Source: Gammaproteobacteria bacterium
GTDB taxonomy: Bacteria; Pseudomonadota; Gammaproteobacteria; Pseudomonadales; Azotimanducaceae
DNA length: 40,961 bases
NCBI GenBank assembly: GCA_016874135.1
Contig: VGVE01000018.1
Location: 1-40,961 of the forward strand
Direction of reading: 5' to 3'
Under the pieces are notes generated by a model, which saw nothing but the letters and a program-made list of their open reading frames with translations, did not search any database and was not told where the DNA came from. Numbering within the stretch: position 1 is the stretch's first letter; each line of letters opens with the position of its first letter. The translations under genes and the position numbers were made by a program. Shown piece after piece: positions 33,974 through 40,961 of the stretch.

Positions 33974-34809
33974 CCGCCTTCGGCGCGGTGCTTGACGTGC
34001 CCGGCAGTGGGTGTGGCGAAATGCGTGCCGATCACCAGAACCTTTGAATCCACATATCGCGCGAGCAGATCATTGCGCGTCCGTTCACCTTGACCCTGAT
34101 CGAAGTCAGCGCTGCTGCACCAGTCGAGGCGGCTCATCTGACAGGGGTGGTGAATGCAGTCCCCGGTGATGAGCGCTTCCTGACCTGCGGAGGTGATGTG
34201 CACACTCACATGGCCCGGCGTATGGCCCGGAGTGGGTTCGAGCCGCACTTCCGGGCAGATCACCGCGTCCTCGGCGATGAGATCCACCAGCCCGGCTTCA
34301 ATGATCGGCCGCACTGAATCGGAAATCACCGGACCATATCCGGATTCAGCCTCGTTCGCGTCCCAGTAGTTCCACTCTTTTTGCGCGAGCAGATAACGGG
34401 CGTTGGGGAATGTCGGGACCCAGCGGCCATCCACCAGCATCGTGTTCCAGCCCACATGGTCGACGTGCAGATGGGTGCACATCACCGTATCGATGCTCTC
34501 CCGCGGATAACCGGCCGCTTCGAGATCCTTGAGAAAGGTCGTTTGCAGATTGTTCCAGGCCGGCACGTTACGTTCCTTGTCATTGCCGATACACGTATCA
34601 ACGATGATGCGGCGGTTCGGTGTTTCCACCACCAGCGCATGCACACTCATCTTCAGGTTACCGGCTTCGTCCATGAAATGGGGGTACATCCAGGAGAGCG
34701 GTTTACAGGCATCACGCGTCGCGTCCGGCAGGATGAAACGACTACCCCCTACTGCTTCCAGTTCGACTATTCGGGTAATTCTGACATTGCCGATCTGCCA
34801 CTGATTCAT
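33952..34809 (-). CDS. Metallo-beta-lactamase-fold hydrolase
   Basis: 285 residues. HLHVDH at 113-118, PTPGHTPGH, bridging Asp in ITGDCIHH and late His in VIGTHFATP give the two-metal site of the lactonase-like MBL subgroup. The preceding DTCIGNDKERNVPAWNNL segment is typical of that branch. It is not closely similar to the MBL gene 1.3 kb away, so the pair is not a tandem duplication. Divergent from the acyl-CoA synthetase gene, which starts 108 bp away. The substrate is unknown. Confidence 0.9.
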   Translation of the reverse strand: MNQWQIGNVRITRIVELEAVGGSRFILPDATRDACKPLSWMYPHFMDEAGNLKMSVHALVVETPNRRIIVDTCIGNDKERNVPAWNNLQTTFLKDLEAAGYPRESIDTVMCTHLHVDHVGWNTMLVDGRWVPTFPNARYLLAQKEWNYWDANEAESGYGPVISDSVRPIIEAGLVDLIAEDAVICPEVRLEPTPGHTPGHVSVHITSAGQEALITGDCIHHPCQMSRLDWCSSADFDQGQGERTRNDLLARYVDSKVLVIGTHFATPTAGHVKHRAEGGYWLDVG

Positions 34810-34916
34810 GCTCGCTCTTCCCCGGTTCAGGTGCTTCGGGCAGCATACGGAAGCCGGTGATCGGGTCGCAATGCCGCGACCGCTGGAAGTTCAACCGGAA
34901 ACGCCACGGAGCTGTC

Positions 34917-36725
34917 ATGGGAATCGCCGATACCGTCAAAACACTGCTGCATCTGCCACTGCTTCTGAAGCTCAAGCGGGAGATGGTGCCGCGCGCGCCG
35001 AGCGAACGGTTCTGCATCGGTGCACAGGTGGCGAAGAACGCAGCCTCCTGGCCCGATCGGATTGCCTATTCCTGCGATGGCCGCACGATTTCCTGGGATG
35101 GTTTCAACAAGCTCGCCAACCGTTACGCCCATTCCTTCCTTGCCAGAGGTATCGCTGCAGGCGACACCGTCAGCGTCATGATGGAAAACCGCATCGAGTT
35201 TCTCGGAGTGATCTTCGGGCTCAACAAGATCGGCGTTACCGCAGCGCTGCTGAACACCAATCTGACCGGCAAGCCCCTCGTGCACTGCATCTCCACCACC
35301 GGCTCAAAAGCCTGCGTGGTGGGCGAAGAATGCGGTGCCGCCATCATGGGCATCATGGGCGAGTTGAATCTGCGCAGTGGCAAGGACTTCCTGTACGTCG
35401 CCGAAAACAACCAGAATGCATGTCCTGACTGGGCAGAAGATCTTGATGCCGACGCGCAGGATCGTCCCTGGGTAAATCCTGAACAAACCGCTGCGATCGA
35501 ACTCGGCCACACCGCGCTTTACATCTTCACATCGGGCACTACCGGCATGCCGAAGGCAGCGATCATGTCGAACCGACGTTACCTCGGCACCGCTTCGTTG
35601 TCAGCGCTGGGAGGCATGCGGCTCGAACCCGAACATCGTGTGTACAACTGTTTGCCGCTCTATCACGCAACCGGGCTGGTGGTGGGTGTGGGTGGTGCCC
35701 TGGTCGCAGGCGCTTCAACGTTCATCCGCCGCAAATTCTCCGCCAGCAATTTCCTCAGCGAAGCACGGCGTGAAGGCACAACCCACTTTGTCTATATCGG
35801 TGAACTCTGCCGCTACCTGCTGAACACTCCGCAGCGCGCCGATGACGCCAACAACCCCTTGCACACCATGATGGGCAATGGCCTGCGTCCCGACGTCTGG
35901 ATGCAGTTCAAGAAACGGTTCGGCTTCAAACGTATCGCCGAACTCTATGGGGCGAGCGAAGGCAATGCGGGCTTCTGCAACATCCTCAACAAGGACCTGA
36001 CCATCGGCACGACCCTGGTGGCCGTGAAACTCGTTCAGTACGACGTTCACAAAGACCAGATCGTGCGCGACAACCAGGGGCGATGCATCGAGGTACAGGC
36101 CGGTGAGCCGGGCCTTGGCCTCATCCAGGTCGACCCTAACGCCCAGTTTGAGGGGTACACAAACAAGGAAGCCACGGAGAAGAAAGTTGTGCGTGGCGCT
36201 TTTGAGGATGGCGACGTCTGGTTCAACACCGGCGATCTCCTGCGTACCATCGACGTCGGCTTTTCATTCGGTTTCACCCACTTCCAGTTTGTCGACCGCG
36301 TTGGCGATACCTTCCGCTGGAAGGGCGAAAATGTTTCGACGAACGAAGTTGGTGAACTCATCAACATGCACCCGGATGTACGTTTCTCCAACGTCTATGG
36401 GGTGCATGTTCCAGGCACGGACGGTCGTGCCGGCATGGCGGCACTGACGTTGCGTGAAGGGGTTGCGGCTCTGAACCTCGAATCGTTTGCGCGGCACGTA
36501 CAAAAGGAACTGCCCGCCTTTGCCCGGCCGGTATTCGTGCGGATTCAGCCGGAAATCGAAGTAACCGGTACCTTCAAGATGGTCAAGGGTGACCTGCGTG
36601 AAGAAGCCTATGACCTCGCGCGCGTGCAGGATCCGATGTACGTGATGTTGCCGGGTTCATCCGGCTACGCACCGCTCACGCCTGAACTGCACCAGCAGAT
36701 CCAGGGCGCCAAAGCCGGTTTCTGA
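34917..36725 (+). CDS. FATP-type long- or very-long-chain acyl-CoA synthetase (FadD6-like)
   Basis: 602 residues from ATG 34917 (GGAG six bases upstream); an in-frame start at 34857 lacks one. The AMP-binding loop YIFTSGTTGMPK is at about 202-213. ELYGASEGNAGF, the FNTGDLLR motif, RVGDTFRWKGENVSTNEVGE and a late TGTFKMVKGDL with the adenylation lysine follow. These features, notably the ATSEGN-like segment and the FRWKGENVST motif, mark the fatty-acid transport protein/very-long-chain acyl-CoA synthetase branch. It activates fatty acids or bulky carboxylates (such as steroid or bile acid side chains) to CoA thioesters. Intact. Confidence 0.92.
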   Translation: MGIADTVKTLLHLPLLLKLKREMVPRAPSERFCIGAQVAKNAASWPDRIAYSCDGRTISWDGFNKLANRYAHSFLARGIAAGDTVSVMMENRIEFLGVIFGLNKIGVTAALLNTNLTGKPLVHCISTTGSKACVVGEECGAAIMGIMGELNLRSGKDFLYVAENNQNACPDWAEDLDADAQDRPWVNPEQTAAIELGHTALYIFTSGTTGMPKAAIMSNRRYLGTASLSALGGMRLEPEHRVYNCLPLYHATGLVVGVGGALVAGASTFIRRKFSASNFLSEARREGTTHFVYIGELCRYLLNTPQRADDANNPLHTMMGNGLRPDVWMQFKKRFGFKRIAELYGASEGNAGFCNILNKDLTIGTTLVAVKLVQYDVHKDQIVRDNQGRCIEVQAGEPGLGLIQVDPNAQFEGYTNKEATEKKVVRGAFEDGDVWFNTGDLLRTIDVGFSFGFTHFQFVDRVGDTFRWKGENVSTNEVGELINMHPDVRFSNVYGVHVPGTDGRAGMAALTLREGVAALNLESFARHVQKELPAFARPVFVRIQPEIEVTGTFKMVKGDLREEAYDLARVQDPMYVMLPGSSGYAPLTPELHQQIQGAKAGF

Positions 36726-37031
36726 GCGGGTTCTCTCCCGATTGGCCTCTGAAGGGTCAGATACAGAGACGAAAAAAGGGGAGGTTCGCTGCGGCAGGGA
36801 CGGGAGGGAGCATGAACCCGATTGGGAGCAAGCCCGCAGCGAACCAGGTGGAGCCGGTGAACCGCTACCTGTACTGCACACTTCGCAGGTCAACACCGAC
36901 AACCACCATGGCCGCCACTCTAGGTGGAAAGGCATGAACCGAATCTGAATGTTGTATCGCACACGTTTTCCATATGCGTCTCACACACTTCGTTACAATC
37001 CTGAACCCGCCGAACTTTGAAAAACAAACGC
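36726..37031. other. 306-bp gap with a long-arm inverted repeat
   Basis: No convincing gene is seen. An inverted repeat of perfect 12-bp arms, GGTTCGCTGCGG (36783-36794) and CCGCAGCGAACC (36834-36845), encloses a 39-base loop. A short A-rich stretch precedes it. A TACAAT near 36994-36999 could serve as -10 of the HAD gene. The dyad could be a structured 3' leader, a small RNA or a protein-binding site. Confidence 0.5.
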
Positions 37032-37670
37032 ATGGACACAGACGAACAGGCTTGGCCGAGCGCCCCGAAAGCGCTGCTGCTTGATCTTGGCAACGTCGTT
37101 CTGAATGTCGATTTCCGGCGCACGTTCCGTACGTGGGCGCAATCAGCGGGTGTCGATGAACAGGTGTTCCATCGGCGCTGGCAGGCCGATGAACACTACG
37201 AGCGTCACGAGCGGGGTGAGATCAACTTCAGGGAATACGCAACTGAGCTCGCGCGCCGCTTCGATGTGCGCATGAGTATCGGCGCGTGGCGAAGCGGCTG
37301 GAATGATGCATTCGTTGGCTACCTGCCGGGTGTCATGCCGTTGATCGAGCAACTGGCTACCCGAATGCCGGTGTACTGCTTCACGAATACGAACGCGACC
37401 CATGAAGCTGCATGGCGACGCGGCTATCCGGAACTCGGCATCTTCCACCACATCTTTGTTTCTTCCCGCATTCGCCGGCGCAAGCCTGACGTCTCCGCCT
37501 ATCACTACGTCGCCGAGCGAATGCGTGAGGCGCCGCAGGACATCTGGTTTCTCGATGACAACAAACAGAACGTGGAAGGTGCGATCCGCGCGGGTCTCGT
37601 TACCTTCCGCATTCGCACGGCGGAGGACGTAACCCGAGTCCTGAATCGTCTCGCGTCAAACAACGGCTGA
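37032..37670 (+). CDS. HAD-superfamily phosphatase (YihX-like, HAD-IA)
   Basis: 212 residues from ATG 37032 (a TTG five codons earlier is also in frame). The nucleophile Asp18 lies in LLLDLGNVV, the DLGNV form typical of YihX-like enzymes. Motif II is FTNTN (Thr118), motif III Lys151 in RRKPD, and motif IV Asp175-Asp176 in FLDDNKQN. The cap region is small and helical. YihX hydrolyses sugar phosphates such as glucose-1-phosphate; this one probably acts on a similar small phosphate. It is convergent with the following LLM gene with only 4 bp between stops. Confidence 0.9.
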   Translation: MDTDEQAWPSAPKALLLDLGNVVLNVDFRRTFRTWAQSAGVDEQVFHRRWQADEHYERHERGEINFREYATELARRFDVRMSIGAWRSGWNDAFVGYLPGVMPLIEQLATRMPVYCFTNTNATHEAAWRRGYPELGIFHHIFVSSRIRRRKPDVSAYHYVAERMREAPQDIWFLDDNKQNVEGAIRAGLVTFRIRTAEDVTRVLNRLASNNG

Positions 37671-37674
37671 TTGT

Positions 37675-38547
37675 TCAGCCCGCGCGTGTGTGGGCAATCG
37701 ATGCGTAGCGGTCGAGCAGAGGCAGGACCTTATCCGCTTCGGCCGGAGGCAGACCGAACACGATGCGGTTGAAGCCCATTGCGATCAGTTCATCCACTCG
37801 CTTCGCATCACCGGGCACACCAAAGATGGTGAAATCCGGTTCGCCCGGTCGGCCACGTGCCCGCCACTTTTCACGAATAGAGCGGATGCCTTGCACGTAG
37901 TCCACAGTACCCGCGGCGGCGGCCCGGGACGCATCCTGATGTATCGGGAACCAGCCATCGCAGTATTCAGCTACCCGATCAAAAGCAAATCGTGACGAAG
38001 CGCCCAGGAGCACCTTGGGGCCTCCCGGTTGGATCGGCTTGGGCCATGACCACAGCGGTTCAAAGTTCACATGCTCGCCGCGAAACTCCGGCGCCTCTTC
38101 GGTCCAGATCCGGCGCATGGCCAGCACCCGCTCCCGGGTTACTTTCCAGCGGTCTTTGAACTCAACTCCGTGATGCGCCATCTCCTCAGCGTTCCAGCCT
38201 GCGCCAACACCTAAGAGCACCCGCCCGCCCGAGATGAAGTCGAGGGACGCCACCTGTTTGGCCAGTGCGATGGGATCGTGCTCCGTCACCAGCGTAATGC
38301 CGGTGCCGACCTTGAGGGAGGTCGTTACCGCCGCAGCTGCGGACAACGCGACGTAGGGATCGAGCGTGTGCCAGTACTCCTTCGGCAACTCCCGGCCACC
38401 TGGCCATGGTGATTTGCGCGAAGCAGGTATATGTGTGTGTTCGGTAACGAACAACGATTCGAATCCCCGCTGTTCCATCGCCTTGGCGAGTGGCGCCGGA
38501 GCGATCGAGTAGTCTGTCGGGAAGATCAAGGCTCCAAATGCGGTCAT
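37675..38547 (-). CDS. LLM-class F420/flavin-dependent oxidoreductase
   Basis: 290 residues. AMEQRGFESLFVTEHTHIP, SLKVGTGITLVTEHDPIALAK, SGGRVLLGVGAGWNAEEM and VLLGASSRFAFDRVAEYCDGW fit the branch often annotated as probable F420-dependent oxidoreductase. The start ATG overlaps the stop of the upstream LTXXQ-like gene (ATGA), so the two are translated together. The substrate is unknown. Whether F420 or FMN is used cannot be decided without a genome search. Confidence 0.9.
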   Translation of the reverse strand: MTAFGALIFPTDYSIAPAPLAKAMEQRGFESLFVTEHTHIPASRKSPWPGGRELPKEYWHTLDPYVALSAAAAVTTSLKVGTGITLVTEHDPIALAKQVASLDFISGGRVLLGVGAGWNAEEMAHHGVEFKDRWKVTRERVLAMRRIWTEEAPEFRGEHVNFEPLWSWPKPIQPGGPKVLLGASSRFAFDRVAEYCDGWFPIHQDASRAAAAGTVDYVQGIRSIREKWRARGRPGEPDFTIFGVPGDAKRVDELIAMGFNRIVFGLPPAEADKVLPLLDRYASIAHTRAG

Positions 38548-38915
38548 CCCATACCTTTCATGTTGTCGATCAGCGTCTCACGGTAGTGCTCGTATTTGGG
38601 CATCTGCTCTTCGGTCAGAAACTCTCCCATGGCCTTATTCATGCCCTTGGCGCAGCCCTTGGTCTTGGACTTCATCTTGCGTTCGATGTCCACCTGATCG
38701 CGGCCCTTCATCAGCCGGTTAAAGGCAGCGATCCGGCAGTTCATGAAATTGGTGACACCGTCCCGGAATTTCGGTTGTTGCTCTTCGGTCAGGCCGATTT
38801 CCAAAGCCGCCTTGAGCACGTCTTTTTGCATGAAGGCCGGGGTGGGTTGTTCGGCGGCGACGCCCTGAGCCGCCAACAGGCTCAGGCCAACTACGCCCGC
38901 AAAGAATCTGAACAT
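38544..38915 (-). CDS. Small exported helical protein with LTxxQ motifs
   Basis: 123 residues. Signal peptide at 1-21 (FFAGVVGLSLLAAQGVAA). The mature part is helical and carries two similar segments, LTEEQQPKF at 42-50 and LTEEQMPKY at 100-108, the LTxxQ motif of Spy/CpxP-like periplasmic proteins. Two cysteines (60 and 88) may pair. Lys/Arg-rich middle (ERKMKSKTKGCAKGMNK). GGAGAG lies eight bases before ATG 38915. The coupling to an LLM gene is unexpected. A chaperone-like or metal-related role is possible; not assigned. Confidence 0.72.
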   Translation of the reverse strand: MFRFFAGVVGLSLLAAQGVAAEQPTPAFMQKDVLKAALEIGLTEEQQPKFRDGVTNFMNCRIAAFNRLMKGRDQVDIERKMKSKTKGCAKGMNKAMGEFLTEEQMPKYEHYRETLIDNMKGMG

Positions 38916-39067
38916 GGAACACTCTCCGATCGCCAGAAACCGGCGTTTTTTGATGGGCGCTAATCTAACCGGGCGCCCGGTTGAAGTCGAAATCGGCGGA
39001 CAGTTCGCAGGGAGAAGAACGACCGGAGAAGCTTCAGACGAAGATCGAGAAAGTCAGTGACCCGGAA

Positions 39068-39673
39068 TCAAAGGATCGTCTGTTCAGCGAGCAGTGCCCG
39101 CCGCCGGTCAATCTTGCGCAGATAGCGCTGTGCAGCGGCACCCCGGGTGGCGCCAACGCCGACGTTGTAGGCCTTGATGGCGCAGTTCACATCGCCACAG
39201 ACATCGCGCAGGTGGGCAAGAATCCGGGCACCACAGTGAATGTTCTGCTCAGGGTCAAAAAAGTTCGGATAGCCACAGAATTTTGACCAGTACTTCGGTT
39301 TGATCTGGGTAGGTCCGAGGGCCCCGGCTTGGGATCGGGCGGTCTTGCGGAAGGTGCTTTCGGCATGCACGAGTCCGGCGAGCAGATACGGGTCGAGATC
39401 CTGCTGCACCGAAGCTTCCAGGATCCAGTCTGCATACTCCACCGCGTCACGATGGCGAAGCCCGAAGGCAACCTGCAGGCGAACCGCAAAATCTTCGGTG
39501 ACATCGACCCATCGGCCACGGTACTCCGCTGCCGGTTTGGCAAAAGTGATCAACTGGACTTCCCGATTATTAAGCACTTCGGCGAGCGAGAAGCTCGTCG
39601 TCAGCGCAGTCAGCGCGCTGAAAACCAGCACGGCAAACTGCAGCAACAATGCCTTTTTGTGTCGTGATTCCAA
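39068..39673 (-). CDS. Lytic transglycosylase (SLT domain)
   Basis: 201 residues. N-terminal membrane or signal helix (FAVLVFSALTALTTSFSLA). The SLT fold is shown by catalytic Glu105 in HAESTFRKTARSQAGALGP, the GPTQI segment and AYNVGVG at 168-174. Cysteines at 133, 147, 159 and 164 could form disulfides in the periplasm. It cleaves peptidoglycan glycan strands with 1,6-anhydro product formation. The likely start is TTG 39673 with AGGAG 11 bases upstream; no ATG fits. It is preceded by a 349-bp region with an AT-rich palindrome. Confidence 0.85.
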   Translation of the reverse strand: MESRHKKALLLQFAVLVFSALTALTTSFSLAEVLNNREVQLITFAKPAAEYRGRWVDVTEDFAVRLQVAFGLRHRDAVEYADWILEASVQQDLDPYLLAGLVHAESTFRKTARSQAGALGPTQIKPKYWSKFCGYPNFFDPEQNIHCGARILAHLRDVCGDVNCAIKAYNVGVGATRGAAAQRYLRKIDRRRALLAEQTIL

Positions 39674-40022
39674 CAGGTCAATCTCCTGGGTCGCCCTAAT
39701 TCTAACCCACCTTTTTTAGCGGATGCACGGGAAGAATAGCCCGCTAACCCAGAACAGACGCCTGCCAACCGCCGGAGGTGGTTAACAGCTGCGCTAAAAT
39801 ATTGTTTAAAAACAATCGTTTACGTGAATTTGTAAAAAACCCGGGGCGGGCTCTCCAGAGGCTGCCCGCTCGGACGGTCCGGGGAAAGCGCCGAGGAATC
39901 GGATTTCGCGGTCCTCGCGCGACTCGACTTGCCTTTGCGATCCACGCGCCTCCGCTCACCAACTTGTCAGCCACCACCAAGGTTTGTTTGGGCTGGCTTG
40001 TTTTGGCGAGTGGCTGTGACGA
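39674..40022. other. 349-bp intergenic region with AT-rich palindrome and GC-rich dyad
   Basis: No gene is recognised; short open frames here have unconvincing composition. An AT-rich core contains the inverted repeat ATTGTTT (39801-39807) and AAACAAT (39810-39816) with 2-bp spacer. About 30 bp further on, GCGGGC and GCCCGC flank a 12-base loop near 39846-39869. The palindrome lies 128 bp before the transglycosylase start and could be its operator. Confidence 0.45.
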
Positions 40023-40961
40023 TCAGCCGGTGCGCAGGCTGTCGATGATTCGCCGTCGCTGGTCCGTGTCCGATACCGGAAACGATGCAGACGTCCTGTC
40101 CACAAAGTCTCCATAACGGGACAGCATCTGTGGCGCGATGTCCTTGGTCTCCCCCATCACGCCGAACGCATGAAGCAGGTCGTCGGAGATGAGTGTTCCC
40201 ATCTCCTGCCAGCGCCCCTGCTTCGACATCGTGTTGAGCTCGCCCTGCAACTCACCTGCACCTACCGCATCCAGTACACCCTTGTAGGCGGGTGTGGAGC
40301 CATAGAACGCAATACGTTCCCGAGCGGCTTTCTTGCTGGCTTCGAACTCCCGCTCGTCCCGGCCGGTAACCACGAAGCAGCTGTAGGAAACTTCGAACTG
40401 ATCGCGGGACTTCCCGGCCTTGGCAAGGCCACGTTCGATGGCGGGCAACGTCACCGCCTTTATATAGGGGATGTTGCTGAAGGGGTGAATTATCATCCCG
40501 TCGGCGACTTCACCCGCCACCTCAGTCATCTGCGTGCCAACGGCTGCCAGCACCACCTTCGGTGCCCCATACTCGGTGTTCTCCGGGGTAAATGCAGGGG
40601 TCATCAGCGTATGGGTGTAGTGTTTGCTGACGAATTGCAGCGGCGCCTTCTCATACCAGTTGGCCCAGATCGCCCTCATGGCCAGCACCAGCTCCCGCAT
40701 CTGGGCTGCCGGTGAACCCCACTGCATGGAGAAGCGTTTGGTGATGTGGGGTTTGATCTGCGAGCCAAGCCCCAGCGTGAAGCGCCCCTTGGAATAGGCA
40801 TTCAGGTCGTGACCGATATTGGCGAGGATCATCGGGCTGCGTGCAAAGGCCACGGCGATAGAGGTGATGAGCTCCACCTTCGCCGTATGTTCCGCGGCCA
40901 GCAGCAACGGAAAGAACGGATCGTGGTTCATCTCCGCCGCGCGGATGCCGTCGTAGCCGAA
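40023..40961 (-). CDS. LLM-class F420/flavin-dependent oxidoreductase (N-terminus beyond window)
   Basis: The frame stays open to the right edge, and the ten codons before the first internal ATG (40931) read FGYDGIRAAE, the usual continuation of the family. The start is therefore outside the window. 313 residues are visible. FARSPMILANIGHDL, YSKGRFTLGLGSQIKPHITKRF split over two strands, and VAGEVADGMIIHPFSN are characteristic of LLM enzymes of the TIGR03617-like group, annotated as F420-dependent. It is the fourth LLM gene of the window. The substrate is unknown. Confidence 0.9.
   Translation of the reverse strand, partial: FGYDGIRAAEMNHDPFFPLLLAAEHTAKVELITSIAVAFARSPMILANIGHDLNAYSKGRFTLGLGSQIKPHITKRFSMQWGSPAAQMRELVLAMRAIWANWYEKAPLQFVSKHYTHTLMTPAFTPENTEYGAPKVVLAAVGTQMTEVAGEVADGMIIHPFSNIPYIKAVTLPAIERGLAKAGKSRDQFEVSYSCFVVTGRDEREFEASKKAARERIAFYGSTPAYKGVLDAVGAGELQGELNTMSKQGRWQEMGTLISDDLLHAFGVMGETKDIAPQMLSRYGDFVDRTSASFPVSDTDQRRRIIDSLRTG

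Noticed and set aside
39778..40116. 112-residue plus-strand reading frame after the transglycosylase
   Set aside because: No recognisable domain; its second half is antisense to the end of an LLM gene and its first half has no ribosome site.
1..40961. Mobile element, prophage or CRISPR content
   Set aside because: No transposase, integrase, phage structural gene, long terminal repeats or regularly spaced repeats were found by reading; only short 10- and 12-bp tandem repeats occur.

Overview
This window looks like a chromosomal segment of a moderately GC-rich gammaproteobacterium, probably a marine or soil heterotroph that catabolises lipids and carboxylic acids. The reasons are a 134-residue Fur of Pseudomonas-like length and motif, a standard feoA-feoB operon, many acyl-CoA enzymes, and Shine-Dalgarno sites before most genes. 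No rRNA, tRNA, CRISPR array, transposase, integrase or phage gene was recognised. Both edges cut genes: a serine hydrolase on the left and a luciferase-like monooxygenase on the right.

Layout. 1-5.5 kb: serine hydrolase (partial), cysteine synthase, enoyl-CoA hydratase/isomerase, a broken SMP-30/gluconolactonase-like gene, an Ldh-family dehydrogenase and a GNAT acetyltransferase. 5.5-8.7 kb: MarR regulator and YHS-domain protein behind a palindromic promoter, then an acyl-CoA dehydrogenase/dienelactone hydrolase pair. 8.8-10.5 kb: a broken MORN-repeat/C13 peptidase gene. 10.8-13.7 kb: iron block fur, Fur box, feoA, feoB. 13.8-15.6 kb: a single intact reading frame that joins the start of an HlyD-type inner-membrane adaptor to a TolC-type outer-membrane channel. 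15.6-18.5 kb: a MerR-HTH/TPR protein and a heavily decayed sensor histidine kinase. 18.5-22 kb: two luciferase-like (LLM) oxidoreductases flanking a co-translated pair of small four-cysteine exported proteins. 22-25.9 kb: sirtuin, two divergent class-C-type serine hydrolases and a deazaflavin-type nitroreductase. 25.8-29.7 kb: sodium:solute symporter, small membrane protein, TauD-type dioxygenase and class III CoA-transferase. 29.7-36.7 kb: GFA-family protein, two cupins, a second acyl-CoA dehydrogenase, two metallo-beta-lactamase-fold hydrolases, a small membrane protein and a FATP-type acyl-CoA synthetase. 37-41 kb: YihX-like HAD phosphatase, two more LLM enzymes, an LTXXQ-like exported protein and a lytic transglycosylase.

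How the genes fit together. The acyl-CoA synthetase, two acyl-CoA dehydrogenases, enoyl-CoA hydratase, CoA-transferase, dienelactone hydrolase and several hydrolases suggest activation and oxidation of unusual carboxylates, but no complete pathway can be read from the window. Four LLM enzymes plus one deazaflavin-type nitroreductase raise the possibility of cofactor F420 use. That is only an inference, because no F420 biosynthesis gene is present here.

Most distinctive points: the HlyD-TolC fusion; three genes with stacked inactivating lesions (SMP-30-like, C13/MORN and histidine kinase) while large housekeeping-type genes nearby are intact; in-frame TAG codons inside conserved sequence in all three; and the overlapping pair of four-cysteine exported paralogues.
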